A stretch of 12,511 bases of DNA from an uncultured Oscillospiraceae bacterium (GCA_910579595.1 CAJTVM010000075.1:1-12511); one strand, 5' to 3'. Positions 1 to 9,500 are shown, counted from the first letter of the stretch. Numbers and translations are program-made. Notes: a model not told the origin generated them from the sequence alone.

Positions 1-26
1 CTATTTTTCAATCTTTTTGGAGGTGA

Positions 27-52
27 CTTTTCATTTTATATCTCTTTTCATT
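27..52 (+). repeat. Short direct repeat CTTTTCATT (27-35 and 44-52)
   Basis: The nine bases CTTTTCATT occur twice, 17 bases apart, between a strong ribosome site (19-26) and the palindrome at 60-79. Together with the missing PP-loop codons this marks the 5' end of the first gene as rearranged. The repeat is short and T-rich, so chance is possible. Confidence 0.45.
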
Positions 53-56
53 ATCC

Positions 57-809
57 TTGTTATGGAAAGCTTTCCATAAGAAAGACAGTACGTGCTCTTT
101 GCTCTTGATGCTGGAAAAAGATATGCCCATTGACTGCGTTCTCTATGCCGATACAGGCATGGAGTTCCCGGAAATGTACGACCACCTGGCAAAACTGGAT
201 GATCTTTTGTTCCGGGAGCGGGGCATCCACATCACCACCCTGCGCCACCCCCATGGGTTTGAGTGGCTGATGTTCGATGAGCCGAAGCAGAAACCGAGCT
301 GTCTGGAACGCCGTGCCCGGTTGGGAGTGCCCCCCTATGGCAACGGCTGGCCGGGGATGAAGGTACGCTGGTGTACGGGCCAGCTCAAAACGCACCTGAT
401 GGCTAAAGAGGTCAACCGGCTCAAACAGGGGAAAAATGCCCTGCACTACATCGGCATCGCCGCTGACGAGGCCCATCGCTGCAAGGCCGGTCCACAAAAC
501 CGCTATCCCCTGGTGGAATGGGGAGTCACCGAGGCCCAGGCCCTCCAAATCTGCTATGACCGGGGCTTTGATTGGGGCGGACTGTATGAAATTTACCATC
601 GTGCCTCCTGCTGGTGCTGCCCCCTCCAACGGATTGACGAGCTGCGCAAGCTGCGCCGCCACCACCCGGAGCTGTGGGCGCGGCTGCGGGAGATGGACGA
701 TAGGGCGCGGGCCATGTTCGGTCCAGGCCCCTTGGGGCAGTTCAAGCAAAATTGGAGCGTAGCGCGGCTGGAGGAACGCTTTGCCGGAGAGGAGGCGCAG
801 GGCGCATGA
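57..809 (+). CDS. PAPS reductase-like (PP-loop ATPase superfamily) protein, N-terminus disrupted or start uncertain
   Basis: The 250-residue frame resembles the phosphoadenosine phosphosulfate reductase/adenine nucleotide alpha-hydrolase proteins found on clostridial phages and conjugative elements. Visible motifs are ADTGMEFP (31-38), RWCTGQLK (104-111), GIAADEAHR (133-141) and a Cys cluster SCWCCP (184-189) that could bind metal. Family members normally start with a nucleotide-binding SFSGGKDST loop. Here only KDST (9-12) remains, preceded by an unrelated stretch, and a perfect palindrome lies where the loop should be. The TTG start at 57 is weak: a good ribosome site (GGAGGTGA, 19-26) lies about 30 bases upstream with no suitable start at normal spacing. 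In another frame, bases 28-48 encode FSFYISF, which looks like the natural lead-in to the lost loop, so a frameshift or rearrangement is likely. The enzyme may be inactive. Relatives include DndC- and IbrA-type proteins; the true substrate cannot be read from sequence. Family call is fairly sure, start is not. Confidence 0.72.
   Translation: MLWKAFHKKDSTCSLLLMLEKDMPIDCVLYADTGMEFPEMYDHLAKLDDLLFRERGIHITTLRHPHGFEWLMFDEPKQKPSCLERRARLGVPPYGNGWPGMKVRWCTGQLKTHLMAKEVNRLKQGKNALHYIGIAADEAHRCKAGPQNRYPLVEWGVTEAQALQICYDRGFDWGGLYEIYHRASCWCCPLQRIDELRKLRRHHPELWARLREMDDRARAMFGPGPLGQFKQNWSVARLEERFAGEEAQGA
60..79. repeat. Perfect 20-bp palindrome inside the 5' end of the PAPS reductase-like gene
   Basis: TTATGGAAAGCTTTCCATAA equals its own reverse complement, centred on AAGCTT. 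It occupies the place where the conserved SGGKDS codons of the gene are expected. Pairing continues imperfectly on both sides after one mismatch (59 and 80). It could be an operator, a rearrangement junction, or a fold-back artefact of library construction or assembly. Confidence 0.8.
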
Positions 810-911
810 GGCTCATTCTTCGCCACCTGGTCGAGCCGCCTTAGATTGGGCAGGTCCACTCAAGAAAAAAACTGTGCAGAACATCAAACTCAATGAAAGG
901 AGTATTTTTTC

Positions 912-1799
912 ATGAAAAAACGAGTAGCCGCGCTGCTGTGTGCGCTGTCCACACTGCTGTGCACCACACTCCCGGCGCTGGCGGCGACGAAACAGTATTA
1001 CCCCATTTCGGTGGAGGAATACACCTACGGCCCCTTGGAGGAGCCGCGCGTCAGCAAGGTATACCAGCTTGCCCTCTCAGACGATCCCAGCGGCATCCCC
1101 ACCGAAGATTTTGAGCGGGACGGGCGGCACTTCTATCTGCTGGACATGACCCGGAAGGATGAGGTGGGGGTGGACACCCAACCGTACACCGAAACCGTCA
1201 CAATGGACAGCGACACCGGGGACATGGCCCAGGTATTGAAGCGGCTGGATGGCCAGATGGAAGTGACCACCGAGGACGGCCACACCGGCACCCTGATTCT
1301 GGATCACACCTCTGTCAAGGTGGCGGTCAAGGGCTATCAGACCAGTACCCGGAACCTGTCCGCCAACCGCACCTACCCCAGCCTGTCCGACGCTGACCTG
1401 GATCTGATCCCCAAGACCATCACGGAAGGCGGCAGGACCCTGACCCTGGCCGATGTCCAATGGGCCAATGACGGCACCTTTTATACCGCCACCGCCAGCT
1501 ATACCGGCACCGCCAGCAGCCGCTATGCCACCGGGTACACGGTCACCGCCAACTACACCGGCGAGGTGGCCAAGACGAATTGCGAGGTCGTGACCTACAC
1601 CGCCGTGTTCGGCAGCACCGAGATCCCCATCGAGGAGCCGGCGGAGCAGCCCGAACCGGTGGAAACGGACACCCCCGCCGAGGCAAACGGTGTAACGGAC
1701 CTTCTCCCCCTGCTGGGCTGTGTGGGCGGCGTTGCCGCGCTCGTGGCTGCGGCCTGCTGGGGGTGCCAAAAAATTAAGGAGAGGAAGATGCGTACTTGA
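912..1799 (+). CDS. Secreted type I membrane protein of unknown family
   Basis: I do not recognise a named family. The 295-residue protein has a signal peptide (KKR, then a hydrophobic core at 5-20, likely cleavage after ALA or ALAA near 24-25), an extracellular region rich in Thr, Asp and Gly, an acidic Pro/Glu/Thr stalk (about 240-258), one membrane helix (about 262-284) and a short positive tail (KIKERKMRT). There is no LPxTG motif, so it is held by its own helix. The ATG at 912 has an AAGGAG site (896-901) at good distance. Its stop overlaps the start of the sortase gene by four bases, so the two are translationally coupled and probably act in the same surface process. The extracellular part may be a beta-rich scaffold presenting or guiding the sortase or its substrate; this is inference from position only. 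Confidence 0.85.
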   Translation: MKKRVAALLCALSTLLCTTLPALAATKQYYPISVEEYTYGPLEEPRVSKVYQLALSDDPSGIPTEDFERDGRHFYLLDMTRKDEVGVDTQPYTETVTMDSDTGDMAQVLKRLDGQMEVTTEDGHTGTLILDHTSVKVAVKGYQTSTRNLSANRTYPSLSDADLDLIPKTITEGGRTLTLADVQWANDGTFYTATASYTGTASSRYATGYTVTANYTGEVAKTNCEVVTYTAVFGSTEIPIEEPAEQPEPVETDTPAEANGVTDLLPLLGCVGGVAALVAAACWGCQKIKERKMRT

Positions 1800-2635
1800 A
1801 AAAATTTTGGAAGCCCATGATTGTGGCGGCAGCGCTTACCGCCCTGTGTATTGCCCCTGCTTACGCCTTGGAGTACACCATCGACAGCCCGAGCGACTAC
1901 CTGTTTGGACAGGCCACCAGCGATGATACCATCTATGAGTGGGAGAATCCTAATGTGGATCGCTCCAAAAACACCGCCTTGATCCCGCCTGGGTTCGGCA
2001 CCCCCACCTCGTCGGCGCAAGCTGCATATCTCTCGCTTCCGGCTATCGCCGAAAGCTCGCTCATTCCGCTGCGCCTCCTCTCCCCACAAAGCCTGGAGGG
2101 CGGCTTTGCGGGGGCCCCATGGGACACCACGGGGATCGGCTACCCCGCCCCCAGCACCAGCCTGGACAGCTCCGGCTATCCAACGGTGGGTGACGGCAGC
2201 TCCACAGGCGGGCAGACCGTGGCGTTTACTGAAGTCAACAGCGCCATGTACTACTCCAACGGGAGCCTGGGCACCCTCAAAATCCCCTCCATCGGCCTGA
2301 CGGTGGGCGTGTACGAGGGCACCGGAAGCGCTCCGCTGCTGAAAGGCGCGGGCCATTTCGAGGGCACCAGCATTTGGCTCGGAAATGTTTGCGTGGCGGG
2401 GCATAACCGGGGGGTACGCAATGATTTTGGCAAGATCCACACGCTGAAATCCGGTGATACCATCACCTTTACCACCGTGCTGGGCACCATGAACTACTCC
2501 GTGTCCAGCGTCACCAAAGTGGCGGTGACCGATACCTCCGGCCTGTCCGCCACATCCCACAATCAGATCACCCTTTACACCTGCGTGGAAAACCAGCCCG
2601 CCTACCGCTGGTGCGTGAAGGCAGCAGGAATCTAA
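1796..2635 (+). CDS. Sortase (transpeptidase), with signal peptide and long linker
   Basis: A cysteine transpeptidase of the sortase family, expected to cleave an LPxTG-type motif between Thr and Gly and transfer the protein to an amino group. The sortase domain covers about residues 158-279. The start of the beta-barrel is LKIPSIGLTVGVYEG; the catalytic triad is seen as AGHNRG with His203, TLYTCV with Cys263, and Arg271 in YRWC. Subfamily is uncertain (class D- or E-like by eye). Residues 1-25 form a signal sequence ending in AYA, which looks cleavable, and a Ser/Gly/Pro-rich linker of about 130 residues precedes the domain. No C-terminal membrane helix is present. The start is TTG, supported by an AAGGAGAGG site (1776-1784) and by the four-base TTGA overlap with the previous gene. 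The obvious substrate is the giant LPKTGY-ended protein encoded about 0.9 kb downstream. Confidence 0.9.
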   Translation: MKKFWKPMIVAAALTALCIAPAYALEYTIDSPSDYLFGQATSDDTIYEWENPNVDRSKNTALIPPGFGTPTSSAQAAYLSLPAIAESSLIPLRLLSPQSLEGGFAGAPWDTTGIGYPAPSTSLDSSGYPTVGDGSSTGGQTVAFTEVNSAMYYSNGSLGTLKIPSIGLTVGVYEGTGSAPLLKGAGHFEGTSIWLGNVCVAGHNRGVRNDFGKIHTLKSGDTITFTTVLGTMNYSVSSVTKVAVTDTSGLSATSHNQITLYTCVENQPAYRWCVKAAGI

Positions 2636-2673
2636 AAGATATGTGCCAAGAGAAAGAAATTTGTCGAAAGCTG

Positions 2674-2702
2674 TTGACAGGACTGGAAATATATGGTATT
2701 CT
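2674..2702 (+). promoter_or_regulatory. Sigma-A type promoter upstream of the papain-like protein gene
   Basis: A perfect -35 TTGACA (2674-2679) is followed after 17 bases by TATTCT (2697-2702), with TGG just before it giving an extended -10 element. A second possible -10, TATAAT (2702-2707), would need a 22-base spacer and is less likely. The promoter lies in the 110-base gap after the sortase gene and should drive the gene at 2746 and perhaps the giant gene beyond the 3495-3529 hairpin. Confidence 0.75.
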
Positions 2703-2721
2703 ATAATTGGAATAAAATACC
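2695..2721. promoter_or_regulatory. Hyphenated dyad overlapping the -10 region (possible operator)
   Basis: Half-sites GGTATTCTAT (2695-2704) and ATAAAATACC (2712-2721) are inverted copies matching at 9 of 10 positions with a 7-base spacer. The dyad covers the -10 hexamer and the expected transcription start of the promoter at 2674-2702, a place where a dimeric repressor would block initiation. No regulator gene is present in the window to pair with it. Confidence 0.45.
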
Positions 2722-2745
2722 ATCTACGTTGAGGAGGGCAATCTC

Positions 2746-3468
2746 ATGAAGCGGTTTCAGTTTTTGACAGGCTTTCTCTGCGGCGCACTTCTGTTTGGCG
2801 CGCTGACATCTGTGGCAACTGCGGCGTCCGGCATCATGGCAACAATATCCAATCAGGCCATTTATGTGGACGGCAAACAAGTCCGGCTGGAAGCGTACTC
2901 CATCCACGGCAACAATTTTGTCAAGCTGCGGGACGTGGGGGAAGCGGTGGGCTTCAATGTGTATTGGGACGGCAGCGCGGCCCAGGTGGAGAGCGGACAG
3001 CCCTACACCGGCGTAAAACCGGGCAATCAGACCACCCCTCCCACACAGCAGAACCCCTCCTCCCTCACGGAAGAAAATGTGAGGGCCACCATTCGGGCGC
3101 TCCGGGACACCTACCCCAGCGGGACGCTTTATGGCGCACCATACATCCCGAACAATCCCTTTGACAGGCCGTTCAGCAACTGTGACGCCTGTGCGGGCTG
3201 GGCCATGAAATGCTCCGACGCCGCCTTTGGCAATCTCCCCTACCGGCAGATCACCAATCCAAGCTGGGATGAGATCCGGGCGGGGGATCTGATCGATTGG
3301 CGGACCGGCACATCCGGTCATGCGGTGGTGGTGCTGGAAAAGACGGGCGAATATATCAAAGTCACAGAAAGCGGCATCAAAAATGAAGCCCTTTGGGGTG
3401 GGCAGTACTTCCGCTATTGGCTGGAGGAGCAGCGCGGATACCGGCTGTTCACCCGCTACCCGCAGTAA
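2746..3468 (+). CDS. Secreted stalk-domain plus papain-like (CHAP or NlpC/P60-like) protein
   Basis: The 240-residue protein has a signal peptide (1-27, ending in ATAA). Residues 32-76 resemble the copper-amine-oxidase N-terminal (stalk) domain common in clostridial surface proteins: IYVDGKQV, then NNFVKLRDVGEAVGF and VYWD. A Pro/Thr/Gln linker (about 86-106) leads to a C-terminal domain of about 130 residues with NCDACAGWAM (Cys146 and Cys149), AGDLIDW (179-185) and SGHAVVVLE with His192. The order Cys, GD-I-W, GHAxVV is typical of papain-like cell-wall hydrolases and amidases (CHAP, NlpC/P60); which Cys is catalytic is not clear. Expected role is local peptidoglycan cutting or modification outside the membrane, often needed to pass a conjugation machine or large protein through the wall. 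The ATG has a strong GAGGAGGG site (2731-2738), and the gene has its own promoter, separate from the sortase pair. Confidence 0.8.
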   Translation: MKRFQFLTGFLCGALLFGALTSVATAASGIMATISNQAIYVDGKQVRLEAYSIHGNNFVKLRDVGEAVGFNVYWDGSAAQVESGQPYTGVKPGNQTTPPTQQNPSSLTEENVRATIRALRDTYPSGTLYGAPYIPNNPFDRPFSNCDACAGWAMKCSDAAFGNLPYRQITNPSWDEIRAGDLIDWRTGTSGHAVVVLEKTGEYIKVTESGIKNEALWGGQYFRYWLEEQRGYRLFTRYPQ

Positions 3469-3494
3469 ACAATCTCTCAAAACCATTCAACATT

Positions 3495-3529
3495 GGCAGG
3501 GCCGGACTGGCTAACAGTCCGGCCCTGCC
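3495..3529 (+). terminator. Strong 15-bp hairpin between the papain-like gene and the giant gene (terminator or attenuator)
   Basis: A perfect 15-bp stem (3495-3509 with 3515-3529), very GC-rich, closes a 5-base loop. It begins 26 bases after the stop of the upstream gene. The downstream side has only CCACTTT, not a real U-run, and the AAGGAGG ribosome site of the giant gene starts just 7 bases after the stem. It may terminate part of the transcripts, protect RNA ends after cleavage, or tune translation of the giant gene. Confidence 0.75.
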
Positions 3530-3550
3530 CCACTTTAAGGAGGCTAAAGT

Positions 3551-6500
3551 TTGAAGCATAACATCATGAAACGAGCGATTTCCCTTCTGCTGGCACTGAT
3601 TTGTGTCATGGGCGTTTTGCCCCTGTCGGCGTTCGCGGACAGCGGGCGGGCCAGCGCCCCCAGTTACATCACGCAGAAATCCGCCGTGGGCCTGCGGACC
3701 AATGGTCACGCCGTCCGCTACCCCACCGCCAATGCCACCGTCAATCACAGCGGGCTGGCCTATGTGTTCGACGCCCAGGTTGAGGTTGAGGGCATGAGCG
3801 CCCCCATCCGCGCCCTGTGCTCCTACCATGACGGCTTTTTAAATTCCGCGTTCAACGGCCAGAAATGGAACTATTCCAAGGAGCTGACCAATCCCTCCCT
3901 GAAGGCCCTGCTCACCTGGGTTTACTCCAGCACCTACGGTAATTTCACCGACGCGGGCAACGCCCGTGGGCTGGAAACCTGGCCGGAAATGTGGTCCTAC
4001 CTGTGGTTCGTGGTGGCCCAGGGCATCACCTGGTACGATGAATATGGCGTCCTGATCGACTGCACCACCGATAGGGAGGGCTTCATCCGGCAGGTCGCGG
4101 AGGAAATGGTGGCAACCTTTAAGATGTTCCATGACACCTGGAACTCCAGCGCCTGGATCACTGACTGGGACAGCGTAGACATCAACACCATCATAGACAG
4201 CAACGACAACGGCGTAACAGGCAATTCCGCCTACGACTACGCCTCCACGGCAATCAATTTGGTGTTGGATCATCCTGAGTATTTCCATGATTACCATATC
4301 TGGGACTACGAATGGGATTCCAGCCAGCCCTGGCTCATGGGCGGATCCCCCAATATGCAGCGGCTTTTGATCGCTGTGCCGGATGAACAAACAGCGGATC
4401 TGCCCGTACAGCTCACTGTGAAAAAGCTGGAAGCGGGCACCAACACTCCCATCCCCGGCGTGACGTTCAAAATCGAGAGTGCGGATGGGTCAGGGGATTT
4501 CTCCGTCACCCGCACAACTGGGGTAGACGGCACGATTACGCTCACCCAAGAGGCTGATAAAATTGTTGCTGGTCAATACAAAATCACTGAGGAGGCCGCG
4601 CCGGAGGGCTATACCGCCCAGACCGAATCCCAGGTGGTAACGGTGATGCCCGGTGGCTCCGCCAACAGCACGTTCACTTTTTATAACGTTCCCGAAGGTT
4701 CTGGCGGCGGGGACGGTTCCATCCGCAAAGTGAACGCGGACAACCCCACCGAGGGCATCCCCGGCGCGGTGATCCGCATTACTTCCGTCAAGCTGGACGA
4801 CGGCGGCAGCTTTATCAGCGAGTACACCACCGGCGATGGCGGTTATATTTCCAAAGCGGATCTGGATTTTGCCAAGCTCCCCACTGGCAGCTACGTGGCG
4901 GAAGAAATTACCCCGCCGGAGGGCTTTATCCTCAGCTCCGATGTTTCCAAGGTGAAGCAGGCTTTCGTCTGGGACGGCGAGCATGACATCTCCCTGATCT
5001 TTGAAAATTCCAGCAAAGTCAAAGTTCAGCTCAAAAAGGTAGATGAGAGCGGCAGCCCTCTGGCTGGCGCGATTTTTGTCATCCTGCGGGATGGACAGAT
5101 CATCGGCACCGAGGAAACCAAGTCGGACGGCACCATCACTGTCAGCAACGTGGTGGAGGGGTACTACGAGTTCTGTGAAGTTTCCGCCCCTGTTGGTTTC
5201 GACTGCGATAGATCTCCGGTGGGCGTCCACGTTAACGCCGAGGATCTCCAGGGGGAGCAGACCATTGTGGTAGAAAAAATGAACCACCACAAGCGCAGCT
5301 TGACCATCACCAAGCGGAACACCGAGACCGGCGAACCCGTCCCCAACACCAGCTTCCACGTTCGCGGCGTGAACCTGGGCTATGAGAACGATGTGGTGAC
5401 GGGGGCGGACGGCAAGGCCACCCTGTCCGATATGCCCAGCGGGTGCTACGAGATCATTGAGACAGATGTGCCCGCCCCCTACCTGCTGGACACCAACAAC
5501 CGCAAGACCGTCTGGATCGACGCCACCAAGGATCAGGACGTGGTGGTGGACTTCGTGAACAGCACCCGCCCCGGTCTGCGCCTGCTGAAAATCGACCAGC
5601 AGACCGGCGAACCTCTCTCCGGCGTTCTGTTCCGCATTGCCGAGGTCAACGGCGGCTATGACGAGCAGCACTTCACCAACGCCGAGGGCCTGATCGTGCT
5701 GGAGGGGCTGAACCCCGGCGCATATACCGTCCAGGAGGTCAAGCCCAAGAATGGCTGGGTGGCCGATGATACCGTCCACACCATCTATTTGGAGGAAAAC
5801 AAGACCACCACCCTGGAATTGAGCAACCTGCGAAAGCCCGATCTGTTTATTAAAAAGGTGGATTCCATCACCGGCAGTCCCATTGAGGGCGTGAAGTTCC
5901 AGGTCTGGCGCGGGTCTGACGATACCAAGACCGGCGAATACAACGACCTAGGCACCTTCTACACTGACGCCCAGGGGGAAATTCACCTGGAGCGGCAGGA
6001 AACGGGCTGGTACAAAATCAAAGAGCTGGAACCCGCCCCCGGCTTCACCATCAAGCAGCCGGACACCCAGGAGATCTATCTGGCGGCGGGCAAGGATCAC
6101 ACCGTCACCTTCGAGAACACCCCGAAAAACGCGATAATCGTTGAAAAGTATGATTCCGTCACCCATGAAGCCCTGCCCGGATGCACCTTCCAGCTCCGCT
6201 ATCTGGCGGGCACCAGCGGCACGGGCGGCACCATCATTGGACAGAAGGTGACGGGCAAGAACGGCGTCGCCATGTGGACCGGCCTGGAGCCGGGATCGTA
6301 TGTCGTGGAGGAAGTCGATCCTGGGGATGGCTATTCCATCATCAATTCTTCTGAGACGGTCTATTTGGCGGACAACGGCGAACAGAGCGTAATTACCGTT
6401 CGTTTCGACAATGCCCCGGACGGCAATCTGCTGATCCGAAAGGTCTGCGCCACAAATCCCTCTATTACGCTCCAAAATGCTGAGTTTAAGATCATGTATT

Positions 6501-9500
6501 CGGACGGTACTCTCATCGGCGATTCAAACGGCATTTACCGCACCGATGAGGCGGGCGAGATCCGCATTGAGGGGCTGAAACCTGGCAAGAGCGTGGTAGT
6601 GACCGAGGTTCGCGCCCCCGCTGGATTCATCTTGGATACCCAAAGCCAAACGATCCAGATCAAGGAAGGCCGCACCGTGTCCCTTACCTTCAAAAACCAG
6701 CCGAAAGGCAAGCTGATCATCCAGAAGCGGGACAGTCAGACCAATGAGGTTTTGCCCGGTGCCGAGTTCCGCGTGACCACGGCGGCGGGCTGCGAGGTGG
6801 GGCTGGACGGTGTGATCGGCACGTCCTCCCTCACCTCCAACGGCATTTTCACCACCGACGCCCAGGGCGAGATCCGTATCTCCAACCTCGCCCCCGGCGC
6901 TTACGTCATCAACGAGATCAAAGCGCCGGACGGCGGGTACGTCATCGACACCCCCTCCACCAATGTGGTAATCGGGCAGGGCGGTGACACCCAGACGGTT
7001 GTAATCAAAAACACCCGCAAGGGGGGTCTTATCGTTGAAAAATACGATAAAGTGACCAAGCAGCCCCTGGCTGGCGCTCGGTTCAAAATCGTGACCGCCA
7101 GCGGCGAGCTGGTGCCGGATAATGAGGGGCTGACTTCCTCCAACGGCCTCTACACCACCGATCAGAACGGCCAGATCGTGTTGTCCAAGCTGCTCCCCGG
7201 CACCTACATCGTGTCCGAGGAACGCGCCCCGGACAACTACCGCAAGGACCCCACCCCGCAGACGGTGGTGGTGAACGCTGGGGACACGCAGACAATCAGG
7301 TTCTACGATGATCCCCTCTGCACTCTCACCATTCTCAAGCGGGATGCTGTGACCAAGAAGCCCCTGAAGGGCGCAGAATTTATCGTTCGGGACAGCGAGG
7401 GCAAGGCCATCGGCCCCAGCAATGGCCACTACATCACCGGCACCGATGGCACCGTGACCGTTACCGGGCTGGAACCCAACGCCACTATCGTGGTGTCCGA
7501 GAGCAAAGCCCCCACCGGATATATTTTGGATGAAACCCCGAAGAATATCGTGGTGCGCTCCGGCGTGGCCAACAGCCTGATTTTTGATGATGAACCGGGC
7601 ACCACCCTGATTATCCGCAAGTTCATTGAGGGCACCGAAAACGAGCCGTTGTCTGGCGTAGCTTTCAAGGTTGTGGACGGCGCTGGGGCGGCGGTTGGCC
7701 CGGACGATGGCACCTACTACACCGACAAGGCGGGCGAGATCGTGCTGGAGGGCATCGAACCCGGCACCACCGTCATTGCCCGCGAGATCAAGACCGTGGA
7801 AGGCTTTGTGCTAGACGGCACCCCCCAGGACATCAAGATCGTGGGCGGACGTGTGCAGCAGCTCACGTTTTGGAACAAGCGCGCTGGCACCCTGGTCATT
7901 CAGAAAAAGGATTCTGTATCCGGCGCACCCATCTCCGGCGCTCAGTTCCAGCTCACCTACGCCAACGGTGGCTACGTGGACAATGACAACGGCCACCTGT
8001 CCAGCAATGGCCTCTATACCACCGACGATAAGGGCGAGATCCGCATTTCCGGCGTGGTGGGCACCATCGTGGCAAAGGAGGTCAAGGCGGCCCCCGGCTA
8101 TGTCATTGACAGCGGCACACAGACGCAGACCGTCACTGTCAATCCCCTGGACACGCAGACGTTGACCTTCCTCAACGAGCCTCTTTGTTCCCTCACCATC
8201 ACCAAGCTGGATTCTGTGACGGGTAAGCCCGTGCCCAATACCTCTTTTGCGGTGAAGGACGGCAATGGGAACGTGCTGGCGACCTGCACCACCGGGAAGG
8301 ACGGCACCGCCACCGTCACCGGGCTCGTGCCCAACAGCACCGTGGTGGTGGTGGAGACCCGTGTGCCGGATGGCTATGTACTGAACACCACGCCCCAGGT
8401 GATCACCGTGAAAAATGGGGCCAACACCCTCACCGGCAGCTCCGGCACCACGACCCCCAACCCTGGCGGCAGCACCACCAATCCGGGCGGCAATACCGGC
8501 AATGGAAACGATATCACGTTTGAGAATGAGCCGAAGCAGGCCCTGACCATTCACAAGTATATCGAGGGCACCGCCAATGAGCCTTTGGCTGGGGTGTGCT
8601 TCAAAGTGGTGGATGGGAGCGGCGCTCCTGTCGGCCCCGGCGACGGCACGTTCTACACCGATTCCAAGGGCGAGATCGTCATTGAAGGACTGGAACCCGG
8701 CACCACCATCACCGCGCAGGAGGTCAAGACCGTTGATGGATTCGTCCTCGATGGCACCCCCAAGAGCGTGAAGATCAAGGCGGACCAGGGTGCGCCCTCG
8801 CTCACTTTCTGGAACAAGCGGGCTGGTGAGCTTATCATCCGCAAGCTGGATTCCGTGACCAAGCAGCCCCTGGCCGGCGTGGAATTTGAGCTGACTTACG
8901 CGGGTGGCGGCTATGTGGACAATGCCAATGGGCACCTGTCCTCCAACGGTCTGTACACCACCGACGCCCATGGGGAGATCCATATTTCCGGCGTCACCGG
9001 CACCATTGTGGTGAAGGAAACCCGGACCATCGACGGCTACACCATCGACCCGGCCACCCAGACCCAGACGGTAAAGGTCAATCCCCAGGACACGCAGACC
9101 TTGACCTTCTACAACGCCCCCAAGCAGACGCTGACCATCCAGAAGTATGTGGACGGCACCGCCAACCCCATCCAGGGCGTGACCTTCCTGGTGACAGACA
9201 GCTCCGGTCAGACTGTGGGGCCGGATAACGGCGAGTATGTTACCGACAAAAATGGCCGTATCGTGCTCACCGATCTCATCCCCGGCACCACCATTACCGC
9301 CAAGGAAACCAAGGCGGCTAATGGTTATGTGCTGGACACGACGCCCCAGTCCATCCTCATCAAGCAGGGTGTAAGCCAGACGATGACCTTCTTCAACAAG
9401 CGCCATGGCGGCGTGGAGCTGATTAAAGTCAGCGCCGCCGACAGCACCCAGCGCATTGCCGATGTCACCTTTGAGATCCGCCGCATGGACGGCGGGCTGG

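Noticed and set aside
826..855. Possible hairpin with ACCTG and CAGGT arms after the first gene
   Set aside because: Only five pairs with a long loop and no U-run; too weak to call a terminator.
2702..2707. TATAAT as the -10 of the 2674 promoter
   Set aside because: It would need a 22-base spacer from TTGACA. TATTCT at 2697 has the ideal 17 and an extended TGG.
3566..3568. ATG as the start of the giant adhesin
   Set aside because: It is 22 bases from the AAGGAGG site, while TTG at 3551 is 7 bases away. Both keep the signal peptide, so the difference is small.
4490..5779. A 429-codon minus-strand open frame, with similar ones at 1595-2560, 2701-3486 and 6524-7429
   Set aside because: All lie opposite genes with recognisable domains, and their proteins show no domain or secretion pattern that I recognise.
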